The notes beneath the pieces were generated by a model. The model was not told where the DNA came from and made no database searches. It saw only the letters and a list, made by a program, of their open reading frames with translations. Shown in pieces: positions 1 through 10,850 of a stretch of DNA of 64,000 nucleotides. A program made the position numbers and the translations under genes. How positions within the stretch are numbered: position 1 is the stretch's first letter; each line of letters opens with the position of its first letter. The stretch is from Oscheius tipulae (lineage: Eukaryota > Nematoda > Chromadorea > Rhabditida > Rhabditidae), in the NCBI GenBank assembly GCA_037178975.1, contig JASJZH010000001.1, positions 7,114,501 through 7,178,500 on the forward strand, given 5' to 3'.

Positions 1-246
1 TACCCTGGATATGGCCCATCCAGATGTACCAATTCGTCCCATATCCAAAAAAGGTGTATCACCGTCTCTTCACACCCAAACGAGATCAGTAAAGGCTGCA
101 GTGATTGATAGCGAAAAATCGTTTGCCGATTTTCTGGGACATGTAGTTTGAGACGGCAGTGCTGCAAAAAACGACGTGCTTAATGGTAGATGATGGATTG
201 AGCGCTGAAAGTGGGGGTCTTGCAAAACAACAAAATAACGGAACAT

Positions 247-1619
247 TTATGCCCGATAGCTGTCTCCAGGTCTGGTGATGATGATAGATGTCGGGACTAC
301 TGTGTTCGAGACCACGCTGGTTCCAGTCATCGTTCCCATTCCCAGTAGCCGGAGACACTAAAAAGTTGTGATTCGTTTTCTCCAAGGACATACTCTGTGC
401 TTCCAGTAACAGATGGCCTCCTTGTAGTCGGCTACAAGTAAAACGGTAAAGATGGGATCGGAAATTTGAGCGAACGAAACAACACAGGCACAGACGAGAA
501 TCACTTCGCCGGCGGGGATCTTGGCCAAGGAGAACACAAAGACGATGAAGGCCGGGAAAATGTTAAAAACTATCGGCATACATGTCTGAAGCATTGTCTA
601 ATTCTTGAATAAGTTTTTTACCTGAAGGGTGAGGAGAACATAGAGCTTGTATTGAAACTTGTAGGTGAAACTGGCAATGTTACGGATCTCTCTCAGCTTC
701 GAACCGATTTTGTGCCAGCAGATGAGGAAGATTGAGCAGGCTGAGAAGACAAAAACGATATACGACCCGAGACATATCGCCATTCCGAGATTCACTTCTC
801 CGTCAATCTGAACAACAAGTTACGCTGTGCTTTCGTCAACAATTTGGTGAGGAAAGAACTCGTTGATCTATTCTACTCACAGTAATCTCTCCTCCAATGT
901 AGCCAACATTCTTGGGCTCAATTCCAGTAGCAGACAAAAGCTCGTCCCGGAAGATTCGATCAGTTTCCTCGGTGGGCATGATAGCATGGCAACTTCCGAC
1001 CATGTAAATAGCCAGACAGACGGAGGCTAGGAGAGCAAGAGGACAGTAGGGACAACGAACAATCCATGGCTTTGGACTGAATTCAGATCTTACAGAGCTA
1101 CAAGTGGCCCGTGCAAGACAAAAATAGAGTTAGACCTCCGGACAGATTTGAACCCGGGTCGCTCGGGACGTTATCGGCCGCCTTAGTTTGAAAAGTCACC
1201 CATGGAGACGGCTCGCTTATAAAAAATAGATGAGTTTTTACCTTTCTATGATGGAGAGTCTGTAGAGGAAGCTCCAAGTGAGAATGATGGCATTGAAGGT
1301 GTAACTCGAGACAAAGGACATGACCTGAATCTGTTGGATCCATCTGGGCAGAATGTCGACTGTCGAGATGAAGAAATAGCAGTTTTCCGGAATGTACCAT
1401 GTCTAAATCATTCCTTAAACTCGGCAAAAGTCATCCTACCGGAAGAGCTGTGAACTGGGAGGTAGCCAAGTAGCAAGCATTGACAGTATAGGCAAGCAGG
1501 AACCACTTGTACTTCCCGATTCTTTGAGAAGACTTGGTCAAGATGAACGGGATCAGAAGGAGATTCAAAACCGTGGCCGTAGCTCCAGATGTCAGTTCAA
1601 CTATCTGCGTAATTCTCAT
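247..1619 (-). CDS. Nematode Str/Srj-type seven-transmembrane chemoreceptor (copy 1)
   Basis: A putative G-protein-coupled olfactory receptor in the plasma membrane of sensory neurons. Reading the minus strand, six exons join in frame: 1619-1440, 1402-1242, 1088-881, 807-622, 585-394 and 357-247, for 345 residues. The start MRITQIVELTSG is shared with two paralogues at 57-62 kb. Typical family features are KSSQRIGKYKW after the first helix, a GYIGGEI segment before helix 5, KFQYKLYVLLTLQ...MPIVFNI for helix 6, and DPIFTV...ADYKE at the end of helix 7. The last exon was placed by homology: RLLGM followed by a Thr/Ser-rich tail also occurs in copy 2. Intron 2 contains a tRNA-derived repeat. No ligand can be inferred. 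Membership in the Str/Srj superfamily rests on pattern recognition and is fairly sure; the exact subfamily is not. Confidence 0.82.
1103..1208 (-). repeat. tRNA-derived SINE-like repeat, copy A
   Basis: On the minus strand it reads GGCCGATAACGTCCCGAGCG, then a B-box-like GGGTTCAAAT, then GTCTTGCACGGGCCAC. Four related copies lie near 8.0, 16.6, 20.9 and 38.0 kb, all in this orientation and all in introns. Copies A and E also share a TTTGAAAAG flank. This copy sits in intron 2 of the first chemoreceptor gene. Confidence 0.7.
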
Positions 1620-2366
1620 GCTGGACAGACAAGAGCATTGGCTTACTGCAGCAGGATATAAGTAATGTGCGGATTGGAGGAGGAGCCGATAAACAAAAGT
1701 CTTATTTCGTAGGATGAACTTTACCCGGTTTTAATCCTGAATCAAAGCGGTTCGAGACTTGCTGAGAAGGGAGGATTGATTCATGTTGTTATGAAGAATA
1801 GCGCCTACATAATTTTCCAGAGAATAATACTTCAGCAAATTTCCAATTTTGAACACCCACGGAATTTCTGGAAGCGGGTAGCCTTGTCATGCTTACAAGT
1901 ATAGGCTATTTGTAGGCACGCATCATATTCTGCCATGATTAGGACCGCCTGGATGACAAATCGGTGAGCAACAACGGTACAGGAATTCTGAACTCCAATC
2001 AAAACGAGCCTAAGGTGCTTGATTTATGACTTTTCTGAGAAAATGCGGCGAGTTTGCCTGGGTAGCTCAGTCGGTTAGCACTCCGACTACAAATCAAAAA
2101 CGAGGCGGGTTCGAGTCACACTGGAAAACACGTTCACTGAGTCTATATATTATCCCAAAAATTTATTGCATGTAACACCTTTTTGTTCCTCCCCGATCTT
2201 TCAGTTTCGCGCGCCGAATTCATATATTTTTTGAAAGTCAGTCTTGGTTGACTCATTCGCTTCCACTCTAAACATTGTATCAATTGATTAGTCCTGTACA
2301 AACATGGTCGGAAGTTAATGATATGTCGATGTCTTCATAAACAGCCAACGTGGCCTCTTAGCTCCT
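1620..2366. other. Intergenic region upstream of the first chemoreceptor
   Basis: No coding exon was found on either strand. It should hold the promoter of the minus-strand chemoreceptor and of the plus-strand gene starting at 2367. It contains a tRNA-like stretch at 2055-2125, listed separately. Confidence 0.6.
2055..2125 (+). repeat. Degenerate tRNA-like sequence (SINE head)
   Basis: An A-box-like GGTAGCTCAGTCGGTTAGCA and a B-box-like GCGGGTTCGAGTC are separated by GACTACAAATCAAAAACGAG. The T stem and acceptor stem do not pair, so it is not a working tRNA. A second plus-strand copy with the same GACTACAAA.CAAAA spacer lies at 10641-10705. Confidence 0.6.
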
Positions 2367-2626
2367 ATGAAAGTCCTGTATGTTTTCTAATATTTCCATC
2401 ACAATTCAGACTTTTAGAATCGTGATAGGCATCTTTGCTCTGACCGTAGCAGTAGTGGCAATTGTGATAGCCGCACTTCGATGCATGAAACAGAGAGTCA
2501 GTCTCTCTCTCTCTCTCTCATTCCATTAAGAGTTTCCAGAAAATTTTGAACAGTATTCCACGCTACGAGCCTCGGAACTTTTGCCCTCCCGAGTCGGCCT
2601 CCTTCTCGCTCGAGGACATAACATAA
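2367..2626 (+). CDS. Small single-pass membrane protein, unrecognised
   Basis: Three exons, 2367-2377, 2418-2496 and 2540-2626, join in frame to 58 residues. The start ATG is followed by one long hydrophobic helix (VIGIFALTVAVVAIVIAAL) at about residues 5-23. After that come a Cys-Met-Lys-Gln-Arg basic stop-transfer stretch and a 32-residue tail with RYEPRNFCPPES. Junctions are ATGAAAGTCCT|GTATGT, TTTTAG|AATC, AGA|GTCAGT and TTCCAG|AAAA. A CT-repeat (2502-2519) forms part of the second intron. The stop codon lies 96 bases before the start of the flavin monooxygenase on the same strand, the spacing expected for adjacent cistrons in a nematode operon. I do not recognise the family. Exon 1 is only 11 bases, so the start is the least certain part. 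Confidence 0.55.
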
Positions 2627-2722
2627 ATCTGTGTCCGGTTCACGTCGTCGGTCTCTTATCTAATCGCAGTCGTTTCTTGGCACCTATCGTCACGTTCCAG
2701 CCAGATTGTACTCTCGTCTCCA

Positions 2723-4873
2723 ATGGGTAAGCGCGTGGCCATCATTGGAGCCGGCCCTTCAGGTGGATCTTTTGTCTTGTAATGTGGACTTTCATTTAGG
2801 TTTACCCGCCATCCGACATGCTCTTCTATATGGCTGTGAGCCCGTCTGTTTCGAGGCCACCGATAAAATTGGAGGTCTTTGGAACTACAAGCCGACGAAT
2901 GTAGAGGGTGAGAATTTTTTTATAACAAAAACCATGATAATACCATTTTTCAGAGGCTTCGGTCATGAAGTCGACAGTCATCAACTCGTCGAAAGAAATG
3001 ACCGCCTATAGCGATTTTCCTCCCAAGCCAGAATCTGCCAACTATATGCACAACAGAAAACTGTTAGAGGTAGAACTGGTCCCAGCCAAAAACAGTCAAA
3101 GTTCAGTATTTTTGCGACTACGCGAAGCACTTCGGCCTCGACAAGCATGTGAGATTCTCCCACAAGGTCGTCGATATCACCAGAACCGAAAATCACGAAA
3201 AGGACGGAACTTGGCTTGTCGAGTTCAAGGATCAGTGTGGAAACATTGGAACGGAGGTGTTCGATGGAGTTCTGGTCTGTACGGGACACCATGCCAAGCC
3301 ACAATGGCCGGACAGATGGCCGGGACAGGACATCTTCAAGGGGAAGATACTCCACTCTCATGACTACAAGGAACCAAAGGGTTTGAGCCTCTTTCATCAA
3401 GAGAGACACAGGTAGTTCAGGTTTCGATGACCAGGTCATAGTTGCCGTCGGAATCGGAAATTCTGGAGTGGATGTTGCTGTAGAGTTGAGTCATGTTGCC
3501 AGCCAAGTCTATCTCTCGACCAGAAGAGGCTCTTGGATTTGTAGTCGACTCTACGACAATGGCAGTCCGGTAGATACTTGTACTGTAGGTTTCGGCAAAA
3601 CTCCTTACCAGTTCAATTCAGAACACGCGATTCAACATGGCCACAATGTTTAAATTGCCTCGTTCACTTCGAAGCCGATTCTTCGAAGCCAAGCTGAACA
3701 AAAAGTTTGACCATGCAAAATACGGACTGAAACCGAAGCACGACGTCTTTGGGTAGCTTAATAGTCTTGCAAAGAGAAGAGTTTAAATTTAGAGCTCACT
3801 TGACCACGAACGACGATATTCCAATGAGAATAGCTGCCGGGACTATCATCGTCAAGCCGAACATTGCCTCCTTTACCGAGACCGATGTCAAGTTCACAGA
3901 TGGAACAGTCATTCGCAATGTGGATGCTGTAAGTTTGGCAGGGTTCTTGAGACAGATCAGTCTTTTAGGTCATTTGCTCGACTGGCTACGAGATCGGCTT
4001 TCCCATTGTAGAAGGAGGTGACTTTATCCAAGTTAGGGACAACGATGTGGATCTTTACAAGTTCATGTATCCGTTGAATCGGAACCAGAACACGCTGGCT
4101 GTTCTTGGACTCGTTCAGGTTGGTTCGGACTTAGGAGGAATAACACCCAAAGTTTTGTTTCGAACAAAAGTTTCCAAAATTGTTTTCGGAGAGCAATCAA
4201 ACTTTTTGGGAAGTTTGTTTTGAAGGAAATTATCGAAAACTCTTGTTAATTAGGCTCGATCTACAATAAGCTTTTAAATAGGAAATTCTGAGAGTTTGAA
4301 TTGTAGCAAGCTCCTAGGACCAACATGTTTCTCGTTCATTGTGTCTGTTTAGCCTCTCGGTTCGATCATGCCGATAGCCGAGATGCAGGCAAGGGTATTC
4401 TTTGCTGCTCTGACCGGAGAGGCTCGTCTCCCGTCCAAAGAGGAGATGAAACTGGACGTGAGCCAGAAAAAGGCAGCAATGAGAGAACAGTATTACGGCA
4501 GTCCAAGACACACTCTTCAGGTAAATCGCTCTAGTTTCCCAATCAAAACCATCATTAGTGCACCTACTTCGATATGATGGACGAGATGGCCAGTATCCTC
4601 GGCTGCAAGCCAGATTTCTGGACAACATTCCTCCAAGACCCCGCTCTGGCCTTCAGACAGACTTTCGGACCTTGTGCTCCGTATGTCTATAGATTGAATG
4701 GTCCTCACAAGTGGGAGGGGGCCAGAGAGGCCGTCATGGGTATTCCTCAGAGGATACAGTCTGGATTCAACCAAGGCGCGTTCAAGTCAACAGCCGACTG
4801 TCAAACTTGCGCTGTTCAATCTCTCTTTTCCTACATTGTTGTGCTGGTCGTCCTTGCTTATTTCATTTTCTGA
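2723..4873 (+). CDS. Flavin-containing monooxygenase
   Basis: An FAD- and NADPH-dependent enzyme that oxygenates nucleophilic N or S atoms in xenobiotics and metabolites, probably on the endoplasmic reticulum. Ten exons (2723-2762, 2800-2907, 2954-3069, 3107-3380, 3421-3569, 3622-3752, 3793-3928, 3969-4118, 4353-4520, 4559-4873) total 1587 bases, so 528 residues, a normal length. The FAD motif GAGPSG is at residues 9-14. The FMO signature FKGKILHSHDYK, the NADPH motif VGIGNSGVD and the CSTGYE motif (ATGY box) follow in order. The C-terminus is a hydrophobic anchor (SYIVVLVVLAYFIF). C. elegans has five fmo genes and I cannot assign one. Its 3' end faces the coiled-coil gene tail to tail, 78 bases away, and a minus-strand AATAAA lies between them at 4891-4896. 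Confidence 0.95.
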
Positions 4874-4951
4874 ATAACAAAGTGTACACATTTATTTGGG
4901 GGGAAAGACGAGTGACCCTGAGTTCAGATGAGAGAAAAGAGAGAAAACCAG

Positions 4952-6603
4952 TTAGATTGTGATATCGGTGGGGAAGGTGAGTCGACCGGTCTCTTCGACG
5001 TACTGAAGGCGTTGGGCTATGTTCTCTTTGCCTGAAATGGATTCTGTAACTCCTGACCTGACGAATAACTTACGCTTCTCCTCGGCAGCCTTCAGCTCGT
5101 CCTGTTCCTTCTTGGCCAGGGTGAAGACCTCGTTCCACTTCTCGTCAGCCTCTTCCTTGAGACTGGCCAAGTCGCCGTCCAGACTCTCGATCTCAGCCAA
5201 AGCCTTCTGGAGCCACTGCCCCAAAACGACATTCTTCTCCTCCTTCTGCTTGAGAATCATTTTATAGTCCGACTCTTCCTCACTGATATCACAATCGCGG
5301 AGCTTCAGAGCATAGATCGGAGAGATCGCTTGAAGACAGGCAGACAGTTCAGCGACTGTAAGATAAAACTGAGAACTGGGAGGGGACATGTACATACTCT
5401 GAGCGCTGAGCTGTTCAGCCTTCTTCTCATTCTCGACAATGCTGGTAAGGTAGGTCGGAATGCCCATCAAGCACCATTCAACTGAAACTTGATGTTTTCG
5501 TTGAAAAGAGAAGGCTCCTACGCTGAGGTTCATGCTCTTTATTGAAGGTGGTAGTCTCCTTCAGATCCTTCTTCACCTGTGCCAGACGAGTCTTCAGTTG
5601 TTGTATCTTCTTCTTCTCCTCGTCATCGCCCGATTCTCCGGCTACTAAAATAGTCCCTGTGTACACCGAAGTTCTAAAAGGTCAAACACTTACATTCAGC
5701 TCGAAGAGAGGCTATACTTTCGCGAAGCTCTTGGTTCTTCTTCAGCGCTTCTGGGAGCTCGTTGTTTATGGGATCCTGCTCCTTGTTTTCAAGACTGTAG
5801 AGCTTCAATTGCTCTTCACAGCCCGACACATCCCAGCGAAGCTGTTGAACAACTTGCTGGGACTTCTTCACAGACTGTATTTGGCGCTTGATCTGCTTCA
5901 GTTCTTCCGTCTTCCTAGCTACAAGAACAGCAGTCCGAGTCGAGGCGAAGACCTTCTCCTCTCCGAAACTGTAGTGCTTTTGGGTGTCTGAAAAGTAGTG
6001 GTCAGCCAAGCGAACGTAAATATACTGGACCAAAAAATGCTTCTAAGAACCTTCTGAGGCTTTCATGAACAGGTAAAACGGTTTGATCCACGCAGGAGTC
6101 GAACCCAGCTTGTTCTTTGTTTCATCGACAAAGTGCTATAGTCCATTTCCAACGACTCCCTGGTCCATGGACACAATGGTAATTGTCTTAGTCCTTCAGC
6201 AAAGCCTGGACTATTTGTTGGAAATGGACTATAACCGACTGAGCCATTGGATCACAAACATTGCCATTTTTTCGCGTGATGCATGGAAGGGAGAGCTGGT
6301 ATACTTTCGCTACGGAACGAAAAAAACAACGTACCAACCATGAACTCCCAGTTGCAGCATTTGCATGTGAACCAGCCACTGCTGATCTTCAAACGATAGA
6401 TTTTCTTGGCTGTGTGACATTGTGCCTCGACGTAACTGAACAGTTTTCTATGAACAGAATCAACAGAACTCTTACCGATAAGCACTGGTGGCTTCGACGA
6501 GGAGGAGCTGACTGCACGGACAGTTGAGAGACCACTGTCCCTCGGCCAAGTCCACAATATTCATGTAGGAACATCTATGGCAGATGATGGAAGCGTGGGA
6601 CAT
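4952..6603 (-). CDS. Zinc-ribbon and coiled-coil protein, unrecognised (weak Atg14/EPG-8-like look)
   Basis: Seven exons read on the minus strand: 6603-6476, 6447-6335, 5997-5694, 5644-5522, then three more ending at 4952. The N-terminus has Cys pairs ICHRC and CPC, then CKCC, which could bind zinc. The middle and end are highly charged coiled coil (KTEELKQIKRQIQSVKK, QQLRWDVSGCEEQLK, LKEEADEKWNEV) and the protein ends LTFPTDITI. A Cys-rich start followed by a long coiled coil with an LRW motif is reminiscent of Atg14/Barkor of the autophagy PI3-kinase complex, but I see no diagnostic BATS-like end, so this is only a suggestion. An upstream in-frame ATG at 6681 would add 26 residues. The 337-base second intron contains a tRNA-like element with a foldback. 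A minus-strand AATAAA lies at 4891-4896. Confidence 0.7.
6085..6262 (-). repeat. tRNA-like element with internal foldback
   Basis: It lies inside the second intron of the coiled-coil gene. On the minus strand it reads TGATCCAATGGCTCAGTCGG (acceptor strand and A box) and ends GGGTTCGACTCCTGCGTGGATCA split across its B box and 3' acceptor strand. The ends TGATCC and GGATCA pair. Between the boxes is a perfect 17-base inverted repeat, GTTGGAAATGGACTATA, with about 70 bases between its arms. It shares the GCTCAGTCGGTTA box with the repeat at 2055. Confidence 0.55.
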
Positions 6604-7475
6604 CCTGAACCACAGCTGATCGAATGAGTGACTGAGGTCTAGAAGCACGCGACGCGGAGAGAGGTCACAATCAATAAGCAAAGCGGTGTCTTCCAGAGTA
6701 ATTTAGAGCTCGTTTTGTCAAAAAAAAATCAAGTGATAAAAATAAATCGATAGTGGCGTCCTTTTGGACAGTATACAAAAGAAATTGTCCCATGTCTGGA
6801 GAGTCACGTGTCAGAGCTGAGTGGTTTCTGCGAATGAAACCAAAAAAGAAAAAAGAGACAATCAGCTGTTAAAGTGACAATGACCGTTAGACGTCGTGCG
6901 CAAAATGTGCGAGCGGTCAGGGGGGTCACATCACTCGCTTAGAAATTGAGAACGGACAACAACCTGCTCGCTTCGAGTTAGAGATCAAGAGGAAGTTCTG
7001 CAAATAAATGGGGTAATCAATAGAATTCTTGTTCGAGATCTATGGTTTCTGCTGCCGACCAAATGTCGCTATCACTTTTCCAGCTGGAATCAGATCGAGG
7101 AATCTTGGGGATACACTCTTCACAGGAATGCTTCTGAAGGCAAAGATGGATCTCCATTGATCAACTGAGTCGGCACGGGGCTACAGGGCAAGTCATAAAG
7201 GAAAATCAGGAGGAAGTGAATTTGTACGAGAACCCAGCCTCGAACTGTCTGTCTTTGCAAGCGGAACATTTCTGATATCACTTTGCGAAGAGTCTGCAGA
7301 ACAAAACAACGAAATAGTTTCGCAATTCCTTCGGTCAGTTTGTGCTTTTCTGATCGAGCCTTTTGTCGACCAGTTTCGCTCCTATCATCTGCGCAATCGG
7401 TATGATAGATGGATTACACATTGTCGTCTCAAAGTCTCGGAGTCTGTGTTCTTCAAAGTTTCTACTCGGCGGTCC
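6604..7475. other. Divergent intergenic region
   Basis: It separates the minus-strand coiled-coil gene from the plus-strand symporter and should hold both promoters. I found no exon or RNA gene in it. The sequence is AT-rich near 6720-6860. Confidence 0.5.
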
Positions 7476-9846
7476 ATGTCTTCCTCCCAAATCCACTGGC
7501 TAGACTATGCTGTCGTCCTCTTCTCTCTATTCTTGTCCGTCGGCACCGGAGTCTATCATGCCATCAAGTAGTTCACTCCGTCTTCATAACCCCCAAAAGT
7601 TCAGGAGTAAGATGCTGTTGAAAGAGAATGGAAAGGCTTCGGCGAAGGAGGAATATCTGATGGGAGGGAGAAGTCTTCCACCGCTCCCAGTGGCTCTGTC
7701 CCTCTTGACCACCTTTCTCTCCGGAATTCTGATGATCGCCATCCCGGCAGAGATATTCGAGCGGGGTTGGTCAGATTCAAGTCTTTTCACAGCTCTCTAG
7801 GTGGTCAAATTTGGCAAGGCTTGCTGGCTGGCCCTCCAGCCGCACTGATCACCTCCTGGGTATTTTTACCCGTGTTCCATAAGATGAAGGGCACGTGTCT
7901 TCATGAGTACTTCATACACAGGTACGGTGAGAACTTTTATAGAAAGGTAATGTTTAAGACAAGAATGACATCTGTGCCAACCTGGCCCGTGCAAGACCAA
8001 AAAATTGAGGTAGTCCCCCAGGCGGAATCGTACCAGGGTCGCTTAGGCCGAAAGCGCGCGCCTTATGGAACAATACACCAATTTTTTCAAAAGTTTAAAG
8101 TACAGACGGACAGACACGGCATTTCTTAAATAGTGTAAGTATTTAGGTACAATTCGATATTTATTCGGAGAATGTTCTCCGCCATCTTCCTCTTTTACAA
8201 CTTTACCTACATGGCAGCCGTCATCTATGCTCCGGCTGTGGCCTTAGGACCTGTTGTCGAGATCAACAAGAATATAATTATTTTGGTTTGTTTTACTCTA
8301 AAACAGGATCATTTCGGTTCAGATTTTTGGTCTGAGTACAACTTTATACACCTGCATCGGCGGTATAAAGGCTGTGGTCTGGACCGATTCTCTTCAGGTA
8401 AGCAACATTCAAACTGGATCGAATCGTAATTTCAGGCTGTCATGATGTACAGCGGGATTATTGCTCTTCTGTATCGAAGTCTCGCAAACCCCCAGATCGG
8501 AGGACTGTCACGGGTCTGGGAGATTGCTGTCGAGGGAGGAAGAGTGGCTGAGCTGTCCCGCTTCGATCCCAGTCTGACGCAGTACAACAACTTCTGGGTG
8601 AACATGTCCTCTTCCTTCATCAAATATCTCTCAATGTTTGCTGTTAACCAGTTGGCTATGCAAAGATATATGGCTCTTCCTACCCTGAAGCAAGCTCAGG
8701 GCATCATCAACTGGACAGTCGTTCCCTCTCTCCTTCTCTGTACTTTGGTCGCCTTCATAGGCCTTCTGTCCCTCGCCTTCTACTACAATTGTAATCCGTT
8801 AGAGACTGGTGAAATCACAGATCTGGATCATGTGACTGTCCTTTTCGCCAAGACCATTCTGGGTAAGACTGATTCTTGTCCAAGTGACAATTTTGTTCAT
8901 AGTTCCTGTTCCCGGATTCTTTGGTCTTTACCTATCGTGCGTCATGTCAGCGACGCTTTCAACATTGTCTTCCGGGATGAACAGCATGGCTGCTGCCATC
9001 TATGAGGACTTTTTGAAGCAGAAACTTGACAGAAAGATCACCGACTCCCAGGCAGCTAGACTCAACATGATCATTGTGGTCATCATCGGTGTTTTTTCAA
9101 CGTGTCTTGCCTTTGCTGCCGAGCCATTGGGTGGAATGTTGAGAGTATTTCCTTTTGAATTAATTGAGTAAGATTGTCTATACAGATGTCAATAGCCGTG
9201 ATTGGTGCCATCGCTGGGCCCATGGTAGGAATTTTCGTTCTGGCTCTCTTCTTCCCCTCGTCAGGATTCTGGAGCTGCATTGTGTCCTTCTTCACCACAA
9301 CAGTAATCATGATTGCCATCTGCATCATGAACTACTTTGAGAATCCATTCTCCAGCCTGTTCCTACCAACGAATACCACGTAAGACCGATGGAAAACGAA
9401 GTTAGGATCGGTTTCAGAATAGCCGGTTGTGGTCACTCGAACTTTACTGTCAGATCGCTGCCTCCATTCGATGCACACTACGGGGATCCTAGTGCTTCCT
9501 TTCTGGCTAGGTGAGTTCCTTTCACTAGCCTTTCTTGCTATTAAAACTCCGAGCAGGAATGGGCGAGCAGCTCGGCTAGCTCGGAAGTTCTGTATGGAGA
9601 GACTCACGTTTCAGGATATCAACCTACTCTTACCCAACCATCGGCTTCGTCATCTTCATGGTCCTGGGAATTTCGATATCAGCCTTTTACAAAGAACAGA
9701 ATCCGAAGAAGATTCGATACTTGACCTACTATGGCAGACAGTAATTTCCTTTAATATTCACAAGAGCCCGACGTTTCAGTGACTCCTGGCCAAGGACAGA
9801 GCATGAGCTGGATCATTTCCTTCCAGAAGATCCCCGCAGACCTTGA
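7476..9846 (+). CDS. SLC5-type sodium/solute symporter
   Basis: A sodium-coupled transporter of the SSS family, closest in feel to the SLC5A6/5A8/5A12 branch (monocarboxylates, iodide, vitamins), in the plasma membrane. The start MSSSQIHWLDYAVV matches the short cytoplasmic N-terminus before helix 1. EEYLMGGRSLPPLPVALSLL is the hallmark of the family, followed by TTFLSGILMIAIPAEIF, FNRYN-like joins, YTCIGGIKAVVWTDSLQ and LSCVMSATLSTLSSGMNSMA. About ten exons join in frame to roughly 600 residues. The last intron (9741-9779) was chosen because reading through gives an immediate TAA, while splicing adds a 24-residue acidic tail. An AATAAA overlaps the stop at 9847. The intron at 7922-8152 carries tRNA-derived repeat B. 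The substrate cannot be fixed from sequence. Confidence 0.92.
7982..8075 (-). repeat. tRNA-derived SINE-like repeat, copy B
   Basis: On the minus strand it reads AAGGCGCGCGCTTTCGGCCT, then GACCCTGGTACGATTCCGCC, then TCTTGCACGGGCCAGG. It shares the GGGCCA end and the GCGCGCGCTTTCGG block with copies C and E. It lies in a symporter intron, antisense to that gene. Confidence 0.7.
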
Positions 9847-10030
9847 ATAAATATTTTCTTTTCCCGGATGAGAACGGCCTTGAAAAGGACGTGGTCACTC
9901 GCAGCTGGCGCTCTCGGACACTTTCCTGCCATTGATTTTCGTGGCGGCGCCGCGTGTGAGCGCGGGAACACTTTGCTTTTTGCTTTCCCGCACAAACTGA
10001 AAACTTTTCCAGAACCTTTGCAGCAGGAAA

Positions 10031-10331
10031 ATGAACAGCAGTGGTCGGAGTTTCGGTAGCTTGAACACCACAGCCAATATCCAGAATCCGCCTGCTGCCA
10101 GAACTCAACGTCCCCAGTATGTGTTCTCCCGCGATGAAAACAGTGAGTTTGCGAGTTCTCTTGGACTTGACTCTGGCTATCCAAGAGTTACGAGTCTTTG
10201 CAGCTGTTCCCAACGATATTGCATTTAACAATCTGTCCAGTAACGAAAGGATGCGAGTTCTTCTGGATGCTGCCAGTCAGGAACTGAGCCAGATGCCCGC
10301 ACCGATCTATCGAACAGCCAGAAGGAACTGA
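10031..10331 (+). CDS. Small hypothetical protein, 79 residues
   Basis: Two exons, 10031-10142 and 10204-10331, join in frame (240 bases). The protein is polar and unstructured at first (a Ser/Asn-rich start, then PPAARTQRPQYVFSRDEN), then a likely helix (SNERMRVLLDAASQELSQM), ending IYRTARRN. There is no signal peptide or membrane segment. It starts 184 bases after the symporter stop on the same strand, with the symporter polyadenylation signal between them, so the two may be one transcription unit. The GC-rich 9900-10000 stretch could instead be its own promoter. I do not recognise the family. Confidence 0.6.
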
Positions 10332-10850
10332 TTCTTCGGTGGCTATTTGTGATTTTATTCGGTGTCTCTTCTCTTCTATCCCAATTTACGTGTCTGAATG
10401 AAGTTGTTGTGTTTTGCAAAACTTTATGCGTTAGAACATAGTTGACAGGACCGTTCGTTGCCTTGATTGATACTTGTTCATGAGTTATAAGTAGTTGAAA
10501 GATCGAATGCTCATGAGAGCTTATGTTGTAGAGGAGATTGACGGGAAGATTTCCTACAATCTGGGCTGCAGGACCGGCAGTTTCCTGGATACAGCGTGCC
10601 CCATTTTTTCAAGTACCTAGGAGAAAATCGGCGACGTTTTTGTTCTCATGGCTCATCCGGTTAGCGCTTTGACTACAAAACAAAAGGAGGTTCGGTTTCC
10701 GGGCTTATAAATCTTGTTTGTTGAGGAAGCAGTTGTTTCCATAATTTGTAAATTTGTAAAAAGCAATATACTTTTTTGCCACCGTCTGAGAGAGACAAGA
10801 GGACACATTCCAAGTAGTATGATCCAAAGATGTTTCTGACCTGGAATGGT
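10332..10850. other. Convergent intergenic region with one tRNA-like repeat
   Basis: It lies between the 3' ends of two opposing genes. No exon was found. A degenerate tRNA-like stretch at 10641-10705 is the only recognisable content. Confidence 0.5.
10641..10705 (+). repeat. Degenerate tRNA-like sequence (SINE head), second copy
   Basis: CTCATGGCTCATCCGGTTAG, then GACTACAAAACAAAAGG, then GGTTCGGTTTCCGGGC. The A box, spacer and B box are in the same order as at 2055-2125, with several mismatches. It lies between two convergent genes. Confidence 0.5.

Noticed and set aside
2055-2125. Functional tRNA gene
   Set aside because: The A and B boxes are present, but the anticodon, T and acceptor stems do not pair.
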